This document shows positions 12,317 to 23,960 of a DNA stretch of 64,000 nucleotides, one piece after another; the first letter of the stretch is position 1; each line of letters opens with the position of its first letter. This stretch comes from Straminergon stramineum (taxonomy: Eukaryota; Streptophyta; Bryopsida; Hypnales; Calliergonaceae). The stretch lies in assembly GCA_963920665.1 (NCBI GenBank), contig OY987264.1, positions 20,254,906 to 20,318,905 on the forward strand, given 5' to 3'. The notes under the pieces are model-generated. The model did not search any database and was not told where the DNA came from. It saw only the letters and a list, made by a program, of their open reading frames with translations. The translations under genes were made by a program, and so were the position numbers.

Positions 12317-14150
12317 TCATCCACTTTTTTGCCTCGCACTCTTTTGCAATGCTCGTTCAGCTTTGCCCGGCTGCCAAAAAACCCACCCAGATGAACATGA
12401 CCCCTCAGCATTAGGAGAATACAAACTCATAATAAACGGTAATTAATCCCCCACGATCCGGATGAGAGCAACTACGATATCAAACCTTCTCAACTCTGAA
12501 ACTATGTCACAACAAGTGAAAATAAATAGGTGAAATTTTACGTACCAAGTTATTAAAAGATATTCCTAGACAATTATATCCTGAATGATACGCACTTAAA
12601 CTGCGTGATGTTCATAACTACGAAGAGACATTGGATTATTCCAACACAATTGAATAGTTAATACCACTACCACAGACGTGACAACATTGACAGGGTTTTC
12701 GTTTTGGCTCAGGTAACCTTTGAATGATAGCTTTCATCACTATGCCACCGTCTGACAGCTCAAGAGAGCCCGGGCAACAAGGCAGATCGGCCTTTGTTTT
12801 CCTCACAGCCAAGAAAAATATCTACTGGCATTACAGAAGTGATGTCTACTTCAGCTTCGACGACACATAAACATTTGGGGTAGTGAACCCATGAATTTTA
12901 GCCATGGGCAGGACAAAACTGGACCATAAGTTACTGACAAGTAACTTATCTACGGAATATGACAATGTGCAACGGCTTGCGAGTACAAAGTCTACCACAG
13001 TTGTACGCACTCTATGAGCAAAATTTCTGAAATTCAGAGCTTAGGGATACAATATCCAAACAATTCAGAATTTAGTGAGTTGGAATCCTCTTCAAAACAG
13101 GGACAACACTATCATTAAGAAAACCATATTAATATGAAGACCACTGAAAGGTGCGGCTATGCGTTCCCTGCTTCTCATTCGAGTCTGATCTGCGTACCTT
13201 TTGTTTAGCTCGTTTCCTCTGCCTTTGCCGACCAGAGTTTGCCTTCCTCTTCACAGGTACAACTTTTTCCTAAGACCAGAACAAAACGAGTCAGGAATGC
13301 TTTAAAGTTTTCCCCATACAAGAACTTGCAAAGAAGAGTTTGAGAGAACATCCGAATGCAGAAAAAGAAACGAAATTTCTATTCGTAGAGGGCCCCAAGA
13401 ACTGCAAGAGAATAACCTCTGCGATACGTCGAATGCGTTCCAGACGCTCCGCGTGAGTTTCCCCCTCCTCTTCTTCTTTTCCATCACTATCTAATTGCAC
13501 TTTCAGCTTCCCACTAGCGAGCTGCTTTAAAGACCGTGCATGGCGCTGCGATACACGCAAACCGAAGAAGATTTTAGTGCACAACAACAATGAGAGACAC
13601 ATAATTCCTAAACTCTAAACCGGTTGCTAGACCTTCCCAGCAACAAAATACAAATAAAAACTCGTAACTATCATTCGAGTAACGGCCATCGTCCACAAAC
13701 CTTTGATAACAAATGTGCTTTCATCGATTCGTCAGACAAGCACAGAACCTTCACACAATATCGACATTTCAAAACGCCTCCAACTCGCAGCACGACGCGA
13801 TCTCCACCACTTTCGGTTGCAGCCTCGTCCTCATCACTCTCATCATCTGCAGCCTCCGTCGTCGTCGTCTTCTTCACCAAGAAATGACTGCTATCGATTG
13901 ACTGCACCACTTTAACATTCCTATCTCGGAAAGTATTCCACTCGTCGTCTTCGGATTCACTCTCCGGAGGCTCTCCACCACCTTCAGAATCTGAGTCATC
14001 GCTTCCGGGAGTCGCCTCTTCAGGGGATGAGGCGTCATCATCTTGGTCGTGGGCGGAGTCGTCGTCGGAGTTGGTGTTCACGGAAGAGTCGGAGGAGGAT
14101 GCATCGTCGTTGTCTGCGTGGTCGACTGCGTAAAACTGCCGCTTGAACAT
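12317..14150 (-). CDS. Acidic/basic nuclear protein with a single C2H2 zinc finger
   Basis: Four exons: 14150-13701, 13545-13417, 13269-13198 and 12370-12317, all with GT-AG introns and closing phases, giving about 234 aa. Residues 10-120 are very acidic and Ser-rich. A zinc finger spans intron 1: C129-x2-C132-x13-H146-x5-H152, the last His coming from exon 2. It is followed by RHARSLKQLASGKLKVQLD, a THAERLERIRRIAE helix and a Lys/Arg-rich tail (VPVKRK...RQRQRKRAKQK). This finger spacing resembles U1/JAZ-type fingers of RNA-binding and pre-ribosomal proteins such as ZNF593/Bud20. A nuclear or nucleolar role is inference; I do not recognise a named orthologue. If intron 3 is retained, the protein instead ends at 13129 with a different 22-residue tail. 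Start chosen as the first Met of the acidic frame. Confidence 0.75.
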
Positions 14151-14640
14151 GATTCTTCTCTATTGGGAAATTCCCGCTACAAAATTCTGCTACAAAATAA
14201 ACCACAGTGGGGACATGCCACTAATCAGGCTGGTAGCGAAATCTGAAACCCTCTAGGCCTTAAACCCTAAGAACCAGAGCCTGCCCTCGGTGCCATCTTC
14301 CGAGGAGATTAGGGTTTATGTCGGGCAGATTTTGCTTTCTCGTTTGCCCGTCCGTTGGCTCTGCACTGCCCGGGATTTCGATTGCCGTATTCCGCAACCA
14401 TCTCAGGTGCGTCTCCACCGTTAGAACGGCATCACCATTCCTCTATGGTACAGTGATGCTGCCATAATTTACAATCCATTGAGCCATTCCAAATCAGGTC
14501 CCAAGTTCTAGAATTATGCCAAGGATTATGGTGACCCAATTTTTTCATTTGGACATAATTCTTTACCACCAAAAGAAAGCCATGTAACCATATCATAAGT
14601 GACTATGTCACCAATTAAGCCAGCTCACAATATATAGCCT
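14151..14640. promoter_or_regulatory. Upstream region of the zinc-finger gene
   Basis: GC-richer 5' flank of the minus-strand gene, with CCCTAA motifs (telo-box-like, AAACCCTAA near 14261; AGGGTTT near 14310). Telo-box motifs are common in promoters of plant translation and ribosome-biogenesis genes, which would fit the protein, but this is suggestive only. No clear TATA box was identified. Confidence 0.35.
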
Positions 14641-15460
14641 TTAACCCCAAAGTGACATCTGATTTTTTTTTGGCACACAACTCATAAGAGTTGGTCGTCT
14701 AAGAAAATTATTTCTGGAACATCTGAGGATGTACACATGCATCCAACCGTACAAATGGAAAGGGACTTTGCATATGTGCATCCTAAAAAAAACCTGCTGA
14801 CAAATCCTGCTTTTTGATGCCTTTTTCTTCCCGTTAGACTTGGTACGGTATTATGTAAAACCAAGTGAAATACCCAGAAAAATTACTTCAGGGGCCGCTT
14901 GACCCATCTAGAGCTGCAAATTAGCACTGTTGGTGAACTACAAAAGTTTAGCCCACAACATATTCAAAACATTCCAAGTGAAAAAATTGAAAAAGTTGCA
15001 ACACCCTGGTGTACTCAAAGGAGATTTGACAGACATGTCGAAGAAGTGAATTCCAACTCTTTGAGTGAAGAAAATAACCCCAAAAGTGTAAACATACAAA
15101 CACTTCAATCGCTTCGGTGTTTTTAGAGCCTTTGATAAGTAGCAACTGACAAAAAAAACTTCAAAACTTCAAGTAAAATGACCGCTCCGATCTACAGTTT
15201 GAAGACACAAAATACCAAACACCTATCACTGACTTGGACGGGCTTACTACACTATAGTTTTGAAGGTTTTGAAATTGTAATTAGTACAAAAAATCCATAA
15301 GTAATTATTTGAGTGGGCATAAGATGTCATTGCAAAGGACTCCCACAAATGTAGAAGATGTTCTCATAATGTTTTCTCACTTGACGCCAGCAAGTGTAAA
15401 CTTTTTGTCCTTGAAAAACTACGAGGACACTTTTTGTCCTCTTTGACACTTTTGGGTTAA
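14641..15460. mobile_element. TTAA-bounded MITE-like element G
   Basis: TTAA at 14641-14644 followed by CCCCAAAGTGACATC; the right end reads TGACACTTTTGGG then TTAA at 15457-15460. The terminal inverted repeat is TTAACCC(C/A)AAAGTG(A/T)CA, 17 bp with two mismatches. Length 820 bp, close to element I (823 bp). The interior holds only short frames with no domain. Confidence 0.65.
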
Positions 15461-16570
15461 GCTGAATTGATGGCCCAATTCAAAGATTGAAATATTCATA
15501 TTGGTTGATTTCAATGTTTTTGAAATTGGACCAACAATTGATCATTAAATGAACAAATTTAGTGTGTGTAATAATATTTCAGGGTACAATAATTGTGTGA
15601 ATTCACTTCAATAGTGAATTATCTATTGATTATTTTTCTCAATGATGGACACCATGTTTGTTACCTATTCAATTTTCACCTCACAAAGGTAGAGATGCCA
15701 ACTTCTTCATTTTGTAGCAATGAGTTTCCTTGAGCCCATCCTTATATTTACAAAGAGAGATGTAAGACACCAAATTTTTTTAGAAAGACCATCCATATTC
15801 CCATGCCCAAGTGGTAAGAGTGAGCAGTCTTTTGCCACAACAAATGCTTTGACAAAAAGAACACCAACCTTTTTGAGTCTAATCTATGCAATTGATTTTT
15901 TATGTTCTCCAATTTTCCCTCACATGCCCAATGAAATGAGCTTCCTAAATCCTATGGCTCCTCCTCCCCATCCTCCTCACACGCTAATCCAAGGTAGAAG
16001 ACCCTACTTGTGCTACCATTTAGGAACCACCCTATTTGCAAACCTATGTACCAACACTGTACATGATGCAAATGTGGACTCCGACCCTTCTTTTTTACTT
16101 TTTGAGAAAGTGCCAAGATGGCAATCACTTAAAATTCAATGAAGCATTGTATTTCTAAATTCATCCATCTTTTGGACCAAAAAACACTTTTCAATCATGT
16201 GCATTCACTTTTTCATCCAAATTTGACAATTTCATCCATATTTCTAATAGATATGGAAAATTTATGGCAAAAGAATTTACTTTTCTCTCGTGAGAAGTAG
16301 ACATTTATTTTGAAATGGTGCAATCTGGCCTCATGGTGCCAAAAAAAAGGGCTAGTGGGCTCCTAACTCAATCCAGAGACAACTAAAGTCAACTTAATGA
16401 TGCTTCTATTCATTATTTAAATTTAATTATATTTTTTGGGCATAGTCATGATAAATATTTTGCAATTCATCATCAATAATTTATTTCCAATTCTCTGTAC
16501 ATTCTACATACAATCAAGTTCATCAATTCATTTTCCTTCTAAATTCTTCAAACTCATTCAAAATTGAAAC
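15461..16570. other. AT-rich intergenic DNA with a repeat shared with 33 kb
   Basis: About 16080-16370 is similar to about 33260-33545: both have AAGTGCCAA, repeated TTTCATCCA blocks, GGTGCAATCTG and then CC(C)AAAAAA. A 140-codon open frame at 15720-16142 ends inside this shared repeat and has no recognisable domain, so I do not call it a gene. Confidence 0.45.
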
Positions 16571-16827
16571 TTCATGAACGCTCTACCATCTATCTCTGGG
16601 CTCTCAATACAGAGCTCGGCAGAACCCTCGTCTTGTGAAAGCTCCCCCTGCACTCGTTTTTGCACTTGGATCCGCAGAATTTCACACCCACGTGAAAATG
16701 TACTATTTCTGCAACAATCAATCAATCTATCGATCAACCCGTCCAGATGGATTGCTCACATTGTTATCATAGCCACATTCCTTGCACTCAATTCCTGTAG
16801 GTTGCAAATTTTTGTTAGACTTTGGAT

Positions 16828-17163
16828 GAGATGAATCTACAATTTGTTACTCGTCTTCCTCACCCCAGAGGAGCTACATTCCACACGCCATCATGTGGGA
16901 GATTTGTTTCAGGAAGTCCCAGAATGACAAAGAGAATAGGAGTTAGAATTTCTCAGTATGAGGCTTTTCCAACGACAGTTTTATTGCGCAAGTGCAGAAT
17001 CAGTGCCTGTGTGCGCGGTTCTCGTGATGGGTATGAGCTTTGGAGCTTTAATGATGACAAGGAAGTGGACTTCTATGTTGAGAGGATATGTGAAGCTATT
17101 GGCGTTGACGAGGTTTGGAGTGAGAAGAAAGTCACGGTTTTGGGTGAGATCGAATTGCCATAG
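16828..17163 (+). CDS. Hypothetical protein, possibly plastid- or mitochondrion-targeted
   Basis: A single-exon frame of about 111 codons from the ATG at 16828 (an in-frame ATG at 16822 is also possible). The first 45 residues are rich in Ser, Thr, Arg and Pro with hardly any acidic residue, like an organellar transit peptide. The rest (for example DGYELWSFNDDKEVDFYVER) has a balanced, protein-like composition unlike the flanking AT-rich DNA. I do not recognise a family. An AATAAA lies near 17329, suitably placed for polyadenylation. It could also be the last exon of a longer gene, or a retrocopy. Confidence 0.4.
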   Translation, partial: EMNLQFVTRLPHPRGATFHTPSCGRFVSGSPRMTKRIGVRISQYEAFPTTVLLRKCRISACVRGSRDGYELWSFNDDKEVDFYVERICEAIGVDEVWSEKKVTVLGEIELP

Positions 17164-17711
17164 CCAGGTTTGAATGTTGGGAATTAGGTTAACCTCCGAA
17201 GGAACAAGGATTTATGGTTTGAGAATGGCGAATTCGATTGATTGTATTGTGGGATTATAGAATTCAGATGGAGCCATGTTTTATATCACTAGAATCAGAG
17301 AAGAATATTGCATGTATTGTCAAAAAATTAATAAAATTGGACACAAGAAAATTCCGCATTTGACCTCCCTTATGCTAAATCAAAGACACGTGAAGATATG
17401 TGAAAATTTGTTGAATATTGTGGTCCAATACAAATAAGGTTTCAGAGAATCCTCTGATTTATCATGGAAAGGGAATCCCTACCACTTTCTTTGGTGAAGC
17501 TGAGCTGAATTTATACAAGGGAGAGCTTCTGAAACCAATGAGCCATTATCTCCATATGTAGAAGTATGTCGGCGCGTTACTTTTATTCGCTTGATTTTCT
17601 CTGCTTTGGAACAAACTTTGCTCTAAATAACTCTTAGTTTGCATTGTTCTCAAAAGGTACAATGCCACTACTACTCAAAAATGTTATGCAGGTAGGCAGA
17701 CACTGCTGGCT

Positions 17712-20700
17712 ATGGAAGGGAACTGGATCATGAAATGGCAGAATGGCGGTAGCCGCTTTGGGGAGCAATATAATGGGGAGGAGATCTCGTTAGAGTGGGG
17801 ATACGATGGGGAGAGCGAGCCCTGGGCTGTTGATGCTGCCGGACGGTGTTCCGTTTTGGAGCTTGATGACCGCGAGGTGAGGAAAAGAAAGTCCCAGATT
17901 TTTATTGTCACGCAATCTCAAGGTTCATTTATACTCGCTTTCTGTCTAAGTTTAGGATTTAGGGTTTAGCCAAATGACTTTGGGGTTTTCACTCTCTCAT
18001 ACTCTGTGAATTTACTGCTTGGAAACCTGAATGGTAGCCAACTTACAAATCTGCAGACCCTGCTATGCTGGAAACTAAATTCCGTACGCCCACTTGTGTT
18101 ACTTGCAAAGATCTCCAAGGCCTGTTTCATTGTCGGATTCCCTCACTCATCGGGTGAGGGTAAATGCCCCTTCAGCTGCAGTTCAGGGTTCAGAGTTTAT
18201 GGTTTAAGGTGTTGGGTTTAGGATGTAATCCTAACCAATGAACGGTTGTTGAAGAGTGTCAATGGATGGTTTTGATGATGCAGGTCTGTCTCCTGGCCTC
18301 GTGGATTCGCACGGGTTTCTGGCTGACGACAGAAGGTCGGAAGCGGCTTCAGCTTTCCCTGGTAAGAGAAGGCGTTGCAGGTGTGGACAGGGCATCTTCT
18401 GAAGAGTTCACGTTATCGGTTCAATTAAGGGATGGGAAGGTACGATTTGCATTTTAATCCATCTAATAAACACAGTCTATTTAGCTTGTACGCATGATGA
18501 TGCTATAACATTAGGGACCTGATCCCGTCTTTTATAGTGACCCCTTCTACCAACAGCAACTCATCTATTCATATTCTTCGTTGGACTAATTAGAAAGCGA
18601 TGTAAGAATGACTTGGCTAAATGTCTATGTCCAATCATTTTCAATGAAATTGGGGTTGTCTACCGGTACTTACTGAGGTCCGCAACCTTCCACTATGAAA
18701 ATTTCATGAGGAATTTATACATAGTGATAATAATTTGATTTCGACCGATTTGGCTCTTGTACCCAAAGTGATCTCTTTACAGCTCTATACATCTACAAAA
18801 CTCTGCCTCCTACGTATGTTTAAAGTGATGTCAAGACCGATGTGAGGATAAGGTGCGCACTTGCTGTCTTGTCTGACAAACGCTAAACCCTAAACCCTGA
18901 ATTCAAGATACTGAAGAGTGTTCCCCTCCCAATCGTTGGACTTTTTTTTTTCTACGGAAATGTTGTAGGTGCTGGCATACGTCGTTGTTGATATCACGAC
19001 AATGTACCCCTTGCGAGCAGACATCAGGGCATTCGGAGGGTGGAACAAGTGGCAATTTTCTGATTGGAACCACCTCGTGGTGAGAATTTGTGTACCAGCT
19101 TTTCCTAAATGAGTACTTTGATAGATTTCTAAGTAAATTTTTCTAGAGATTTTATAGTCCGCTGTACTTGAAAGATCTTGCTGAAAGATTTCCTTATGTT
19201 TATTAGATTGGCATAATGAGGGATTTTGAGCCCGCATCTTCGTGCTCTTAGAGTTGGATCCGTACAGGCAGGGCAGCGACGTCTCTTTCCTTTCTCAAGC
19301 ATTCATACTCAAGGCTCTGGAAACATGGAAGTCTATTTGGTGCGAGAATGTTTGGTAGAGAGTAACGATGCAGTGGAGAGTAGAGATTTGCTGCCTTTCT
19401 CATATTCTTCGCCAATCCTTCCAATCGTCTCCAGGCCTCAAAAGAACCATCCTCGCGCGGACATTGATTCCACTTCCTTACCTGATGTTCAAGTAAGTTC
19501 GTTCTTTATGATTACTGTCAAGTTCTGATTTCTCCAGCATGCCTTTATCATCTGTGATTGTTTGCGTTGGCACTGGTGCTTAGCGCACAGATTCCACCGG
19601 GTCAGTCCGTTTATTTTCGATGAACTGTGCAGATGCTGAGGGCAGACAGTGGCCATTACCTTGTGCAACCCCTCGTGAATGGCAAAACCATAGGGTACGC
19701 CATTGCCTCTTCTTGGTCCTTCGTTTCGTTATACCATTCTCATAGTTGGCCGTCTTTCTGATAGTATTGACCTTTGATCATGTGGTTAACCCCTAGAAAT
19801 CCTAGGATTCATGTTTTTCATTGGTCAATAATGGCCAATTTGATTGTTCATATTGTAGAAAATATAATTCAGAGGCGACCAAATTATGTATCAACAGAAT
19901 CATTGAAGACCATCACATGTGTTGGTCAAAACTAAATAGAATTGGAGAGAAGTTAGTCCCTTTATGACCTGCTCAAAACTGCTTGAAAAAACATTGACCC
20001 AATTCGAGTTTCTTGATCCTTTATGGGATTCAACTGTACCGGTGTCGTGATTCAGGTACTTCATCGTGGATACAGGTGCTAGCACCCTCATTATCGCGCC
20101 ACAGAAGGTAGATTCTCTAAGTTACATCTTCGTTTGCGATTTTGGTGGGATATGCTGGAAGCAGGATTGTTGGAACGTCTCAAAGTCTGGGGCTCATGCA
20201 AGGCCATGTATACTTTGTTTACTTTGTTAAATAATCTTGGATAGTAGGAACCACCAGAAAAGCCGATGTGACTGTAATCATGTGACTTCAGACTCTTCTT
20301 TGAATTATCTTTTTGCTTCAACACGTGCATGCTCATGTATTTGCTAACTTCCAACTCAGGCTGCTTAATTATTTGTGCATAATAGCATCTATATTGTGCA
20401 GTTTAATCAGTTTGCTCGATCTTTGCAGGCAAGGGAACTCGGTCTTTCGACGTTTGGGGAGGTCCACATCGCAGGTGTAAATGGCTTGGTATGGTGGCAC
20501 AATGCTCCTCTTTCTCACGCACATTGATTTGCATCTTGCAACGACAATTGGAGCGAATTCTTTCTAAGATGATGTGGATCCTTTCATTTAACCTATCCTT
20601 GTTTTTCGTTGACATGTACCTGGATAGTTATATAGCATGACATTCTGATGTTCAGATCAAAAGCCAATATTGCCGAGCGAACACCTTTCAGCTGGGTCAA

Positions 20701-22328
20701 CTTCGAATTTCAAATCCAGTGTTCATGGAGGTAACCTCTTTTTCTACATCATGTAACAGAACATTCTGTAACCCAGAGATGTCCTCCCTTAGGCCTTGTG
20801 TGAGATCTCACCAGAGGATGGAATATTCCTCCTCGGGACTCTTGAAGAGGGATATTAATTTAAGTGACCACTGAAACCTCACTAATGGGTTCCCTATTGT
20901 TGTGGGAGGCAAAAGGACCCCGCTAGTGCTGGGTAATAATGGTATGAATTTCTCCTAGATTTATGTGGTTTCCTGAGCCTAAGAAAATTTGATACTAAAT
21001 TTCTCGCTGGGTTTCTGCTTGCTCATTAATTTAATGCCAGTTTCTTAGACGGCACTGTACTCAATGTCTCCATTACATCTCCCTTTCGGAGTTTCAGAAA
21101 AAATACTGGGCTGCGGTGCATATACACTGAATTTGAAGTTCGAGGTGGATATGAGTTGTAATGCTCGTGACTTGGTAACAATGCAGATACCTGTATCGGA
21201 GCTTGTGGGAGGAGATCCATTCGTGATTGGCATGTGTGGGTTTGATATATTTGCACACTGCATTGTCGAGGTATGTGCTTTTTTATACTTTTTTTTTAAG
21301 ATATGTTCGCCGTGTGATTCGTCATCAGTTTTAATCAGAGTTGTTTGCTGTTGTTTTGTGTTCAGATGGCTTACGACGAGGGAAGGTTGTCATTGTTTGA
21401 TCCAGCAATATACAGGCTATTGCACTCTGAATCGCTAGAGTGGCATGTGAGTGCACTTGGAACTTGATTAGACAAACCGCTTTTCAATATTTTGAGAATT
21501 GTATATGTGGTGGACAATGTATCTCTTGACGATGCATAGTCACTGTTCCAACCATTTGATTTTCCAGACGCTGCGATTGTTGGAAAGCGTGCCCCATGTC
21601 TTAGCAACTTTCAACAGCCGCACTGCGCTATTTATGCTTGACACTGGAGCCGGGGGTGTAGATGTCATCTTTCATGGGCGAGCTGTGAAAAAATTCGACA
21701 TGTTGAGCTGTGTACAGACAGAAACTTATGCTCAACTCATGGGTATCAATGCATCAGGCAAAGGCCTCGAGGTATTCTAGCTCAGGAGCTCATGAGTTGC
21801 TGATAACAATTTAGCTACTTAAACCCTACGTAATCAATTCAGTATCATACGGATATATGTTAACTTAGCACTTCATTGGCAGTTAGCTCGACCATTACAC
21901 GAACTGCCATTTATGCCTGCCCTGTGATCAAAACAGGTAACATTGGGGGTACTGGAGGAACTAACAGTAGGAGGACGAACATTTAAGCAGGTATTGTTTC
22001 GTTTGTCGAAGTGAAACATTCTTTTTGATTTATCCTTGTATGGTTGCTGCAAGTAGATTGGTTTTACAGGTCGTAGAGATCTTGGGAGACAAGATGTCGC
22101 TACTGTTTGAAAAGACTCAGAATTTCGACTTGGATGGTGGTTTGTATAAATTGGTGCAATGGTTTGATTCTCCAGGTGAAGGCCATGCTTGCCAGGGAGA
22201 ATGCAGGAAACTTGGACACCTCCGAATATGTGGCTGGTCTTCTGTGTGGAGATCTACTTAGCAAGTGTCGAGTTGTGTTTGATTACGGACAGCGGAGATT
22301 TGCAATTACATGGCCCAGACAGGAATGA
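17712..22328 (+). CDS. Aspartic protease with two retropepsin-like (DTG) lobes
   Basis: Fourteen exons: 17712-17876, 18284-18439, 18969-19079, 19268-19492, 19633-19694, 20056-20107, 20429-20488, 20656-20730, 21049-21270, 21366-21446, 21568-21771, 21937-21990, 22070-22139 and 22207-22328, about 552 aa. The N-terminal 220 residues are an unrecognised region (for example VLAYVVVDITTMYPLRAD). The first catalytic motif is YFIVDTGAS (D245); later VIGMCGFDIFAHC has the hydrophobic-Gly psi-loop character of aspartic proteases. The second motif is FMLDTGAGG (D428), ending in GLLCGDLLSKCRVVFDYG. Each lobe has its own DTG, so the active site could form within one chain. No signal peptide is evident, so it is probably intracellular. 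Uncertain points: the acceptor of exon 4 (19268 or 19277) and the last intron. Confidence 0.75.
18513..18795 (+). repeat. Dispersed intronic repeat R2, copy 1
   Basis: Lies in intron 2 of the two-lobe protease gene. It shares with 49547-49835 the ordered blocks GGACCTGATCCCGTCT, ACAGCAAC, ATGACTTGGCT, GGGGTTGTCTAC and CTCAAAGTGATCTCT-like sequence (CCCAAAGTGATCTCT here). Family unknown; a short interspersed element is possible. Confidence 0.6.
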
Positions 22329-23640
22329 TGCCCACAATGTTTATTACATTTAGTGTCATGCGTACATCTCTCTGCAAGTGCCTGTAAGTGACATTGCTTG
22401 CAAAATACCTTGAATGTTCAGTCCAATCAAGTTTCTTGTTGACACTACTAGAGTAGTTTACATTTTTCCGTTCTTAGTCCTCATGGCACTGAATGTACTA
22501 AAGATTGTTGTTCAACTCAGATAAAATCATAATACATTCGCTTGAGCAGTCAAAGGGGGATGTATTACTAAAATTTGATTCTCCCGTTTCAGAATCAACA
22601 GGTGTTTCACGTTACTGAAGTATTGACACCCATTGAGCTAATTGGCCTCCTTGTCGATCTCGACAAGTGACGGACCTCTTTCAATCCCTACTGGATAGAC
22701 TAGTCAGCGAGTGCTTGCAACAGATTTTCAACTTTGTCCAAGCGATTTTTTATTCCCTTTCTAATGCAACCAATTCAGGCATTGAGTCATTCGAAAATTA
22801 GAAGTGAAGTTTGAAAATGACGAGCTTCATTGCTCTCATTTAACCCTATAAGGACACCCTAGATTAAAAGTGTCCATGAATGACTCTTAATTGTAGAATG
22901 TACCTATTCATCCAAGAATCTCATAATTTTGGATTGATTATCTTGGTGTTAGGGGCGCATCTTCCTAGGGTTAAAGTAATCAATGGTAGATTGATACGAA
23001 AGTCAAACTGGTATCAATTGTAGAGAGTTGTTGATGCTTGCATGGCAAGCAAGCATTTCAATCAATACTAATAGCAACCAATCCTACATACTACTATTAA
23101 ACATCAATTATGTTTATTGGATTTTATAGACAGGTGACAAAGGATTCCAAGGTTCCACCACTTAAGCATGCATTAATTGGACACCATAAGAACAAGGTCT
23201 AAAATTTCAAAGAATTGTTTGTAGATGCATCAAAATTCAACAAACACTAGACCCTCCTCGATTCTTGTGTTCCAATTGTTTACATTTTGTGTCATTAATA
23301 TCTAGATTTTCATGTCATTTTTTGGACCAACTGTCGGTGTCACATTTGGACACTAATGATTCTAGAAATTTGGGTGCACACAAACCATATAGAGGGGGGA
23401 TTGACTTTGGCTACTCTATCCCAAGGGACAACTACTGTACTAATAAGAGTGGACTTATATGTAAACCCCAGTGGGTAGAAAAAGTACTAAAAGTCAAGAA
23501 GAGTTCCACCAATCATCAATGAGTGCGGAAGTGGGAGAATGAGTTCCACCAATATCAATGCCATTCCACACTATATACAGAACATGAAAATGCTTTCTAT
23601 ATTCCAGTATCGATGAACACACAAAACCACCTATACCTGT
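22329..23640. other. 3' flank and AT-rich intergenic DNA
   Basis: 22329 to about 22500 is likely 3' UTR of the protease gene. At about 22842 a TTAACCCTATAAGGACACCC boundary motif begins a segment resembling about 32900-33000: both have ATAAGGAC, then ATGAATGACTC or ATGGATGACTCC, then TTAATT(G/A)TAGAA and GCACC/GTACC. This looks like the left end of a further TTAA element; its right end was not identified with confidence. Confidence 0.4.
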
Positions 23641-23960
23641 AACCTAAGGGCAGGCTTCCATGTGGAGTCGGGGCCGGTGAAGTCCACCGATCACCGGTGA
23701 AATGGGTGTCCGATTTTTCTGGAACTCCCTGTCCACCGCGGGCCTGCGAAGCTCAAATGACGGACCCAGCGTTGAAAAGGGCCGGAGCTTATAAACAACC
23801 GCCGTTGAAGTCATTCCAGAACGCGGACACAGTTCAGATAGAGCCTGGCTGAGTAGAACCTCCACTGAAGTTCAGGCTTGAAATTAGTCAAGGAAATCAC
23901 TGATTCAACGCCGTCGAAGTTATCCATCCGTCTCACTCTCTCATTTCTATACACTATTGC
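23641..23960. other. GC-rich island, unassigned
   Basis: A GC-rich block between AT-rich flanks. It contains repeated short inverted words (GTCCACCG...CACCGGTGAA; GCCGTTGAAGT / GCCGTCGAAGTT). The minus-strand frame of 73 codons at 23865-23644 has no recognisable domain. It may be the end of a mobile element or the remains of one. Confidence 0.3.

Noticed and set aside
15720..16142. 140-codon open frame, plus strand
   Set aside because: No domain, and its 3' part falls in a repeat shared with about 33.3 kb; composition is non-coding.
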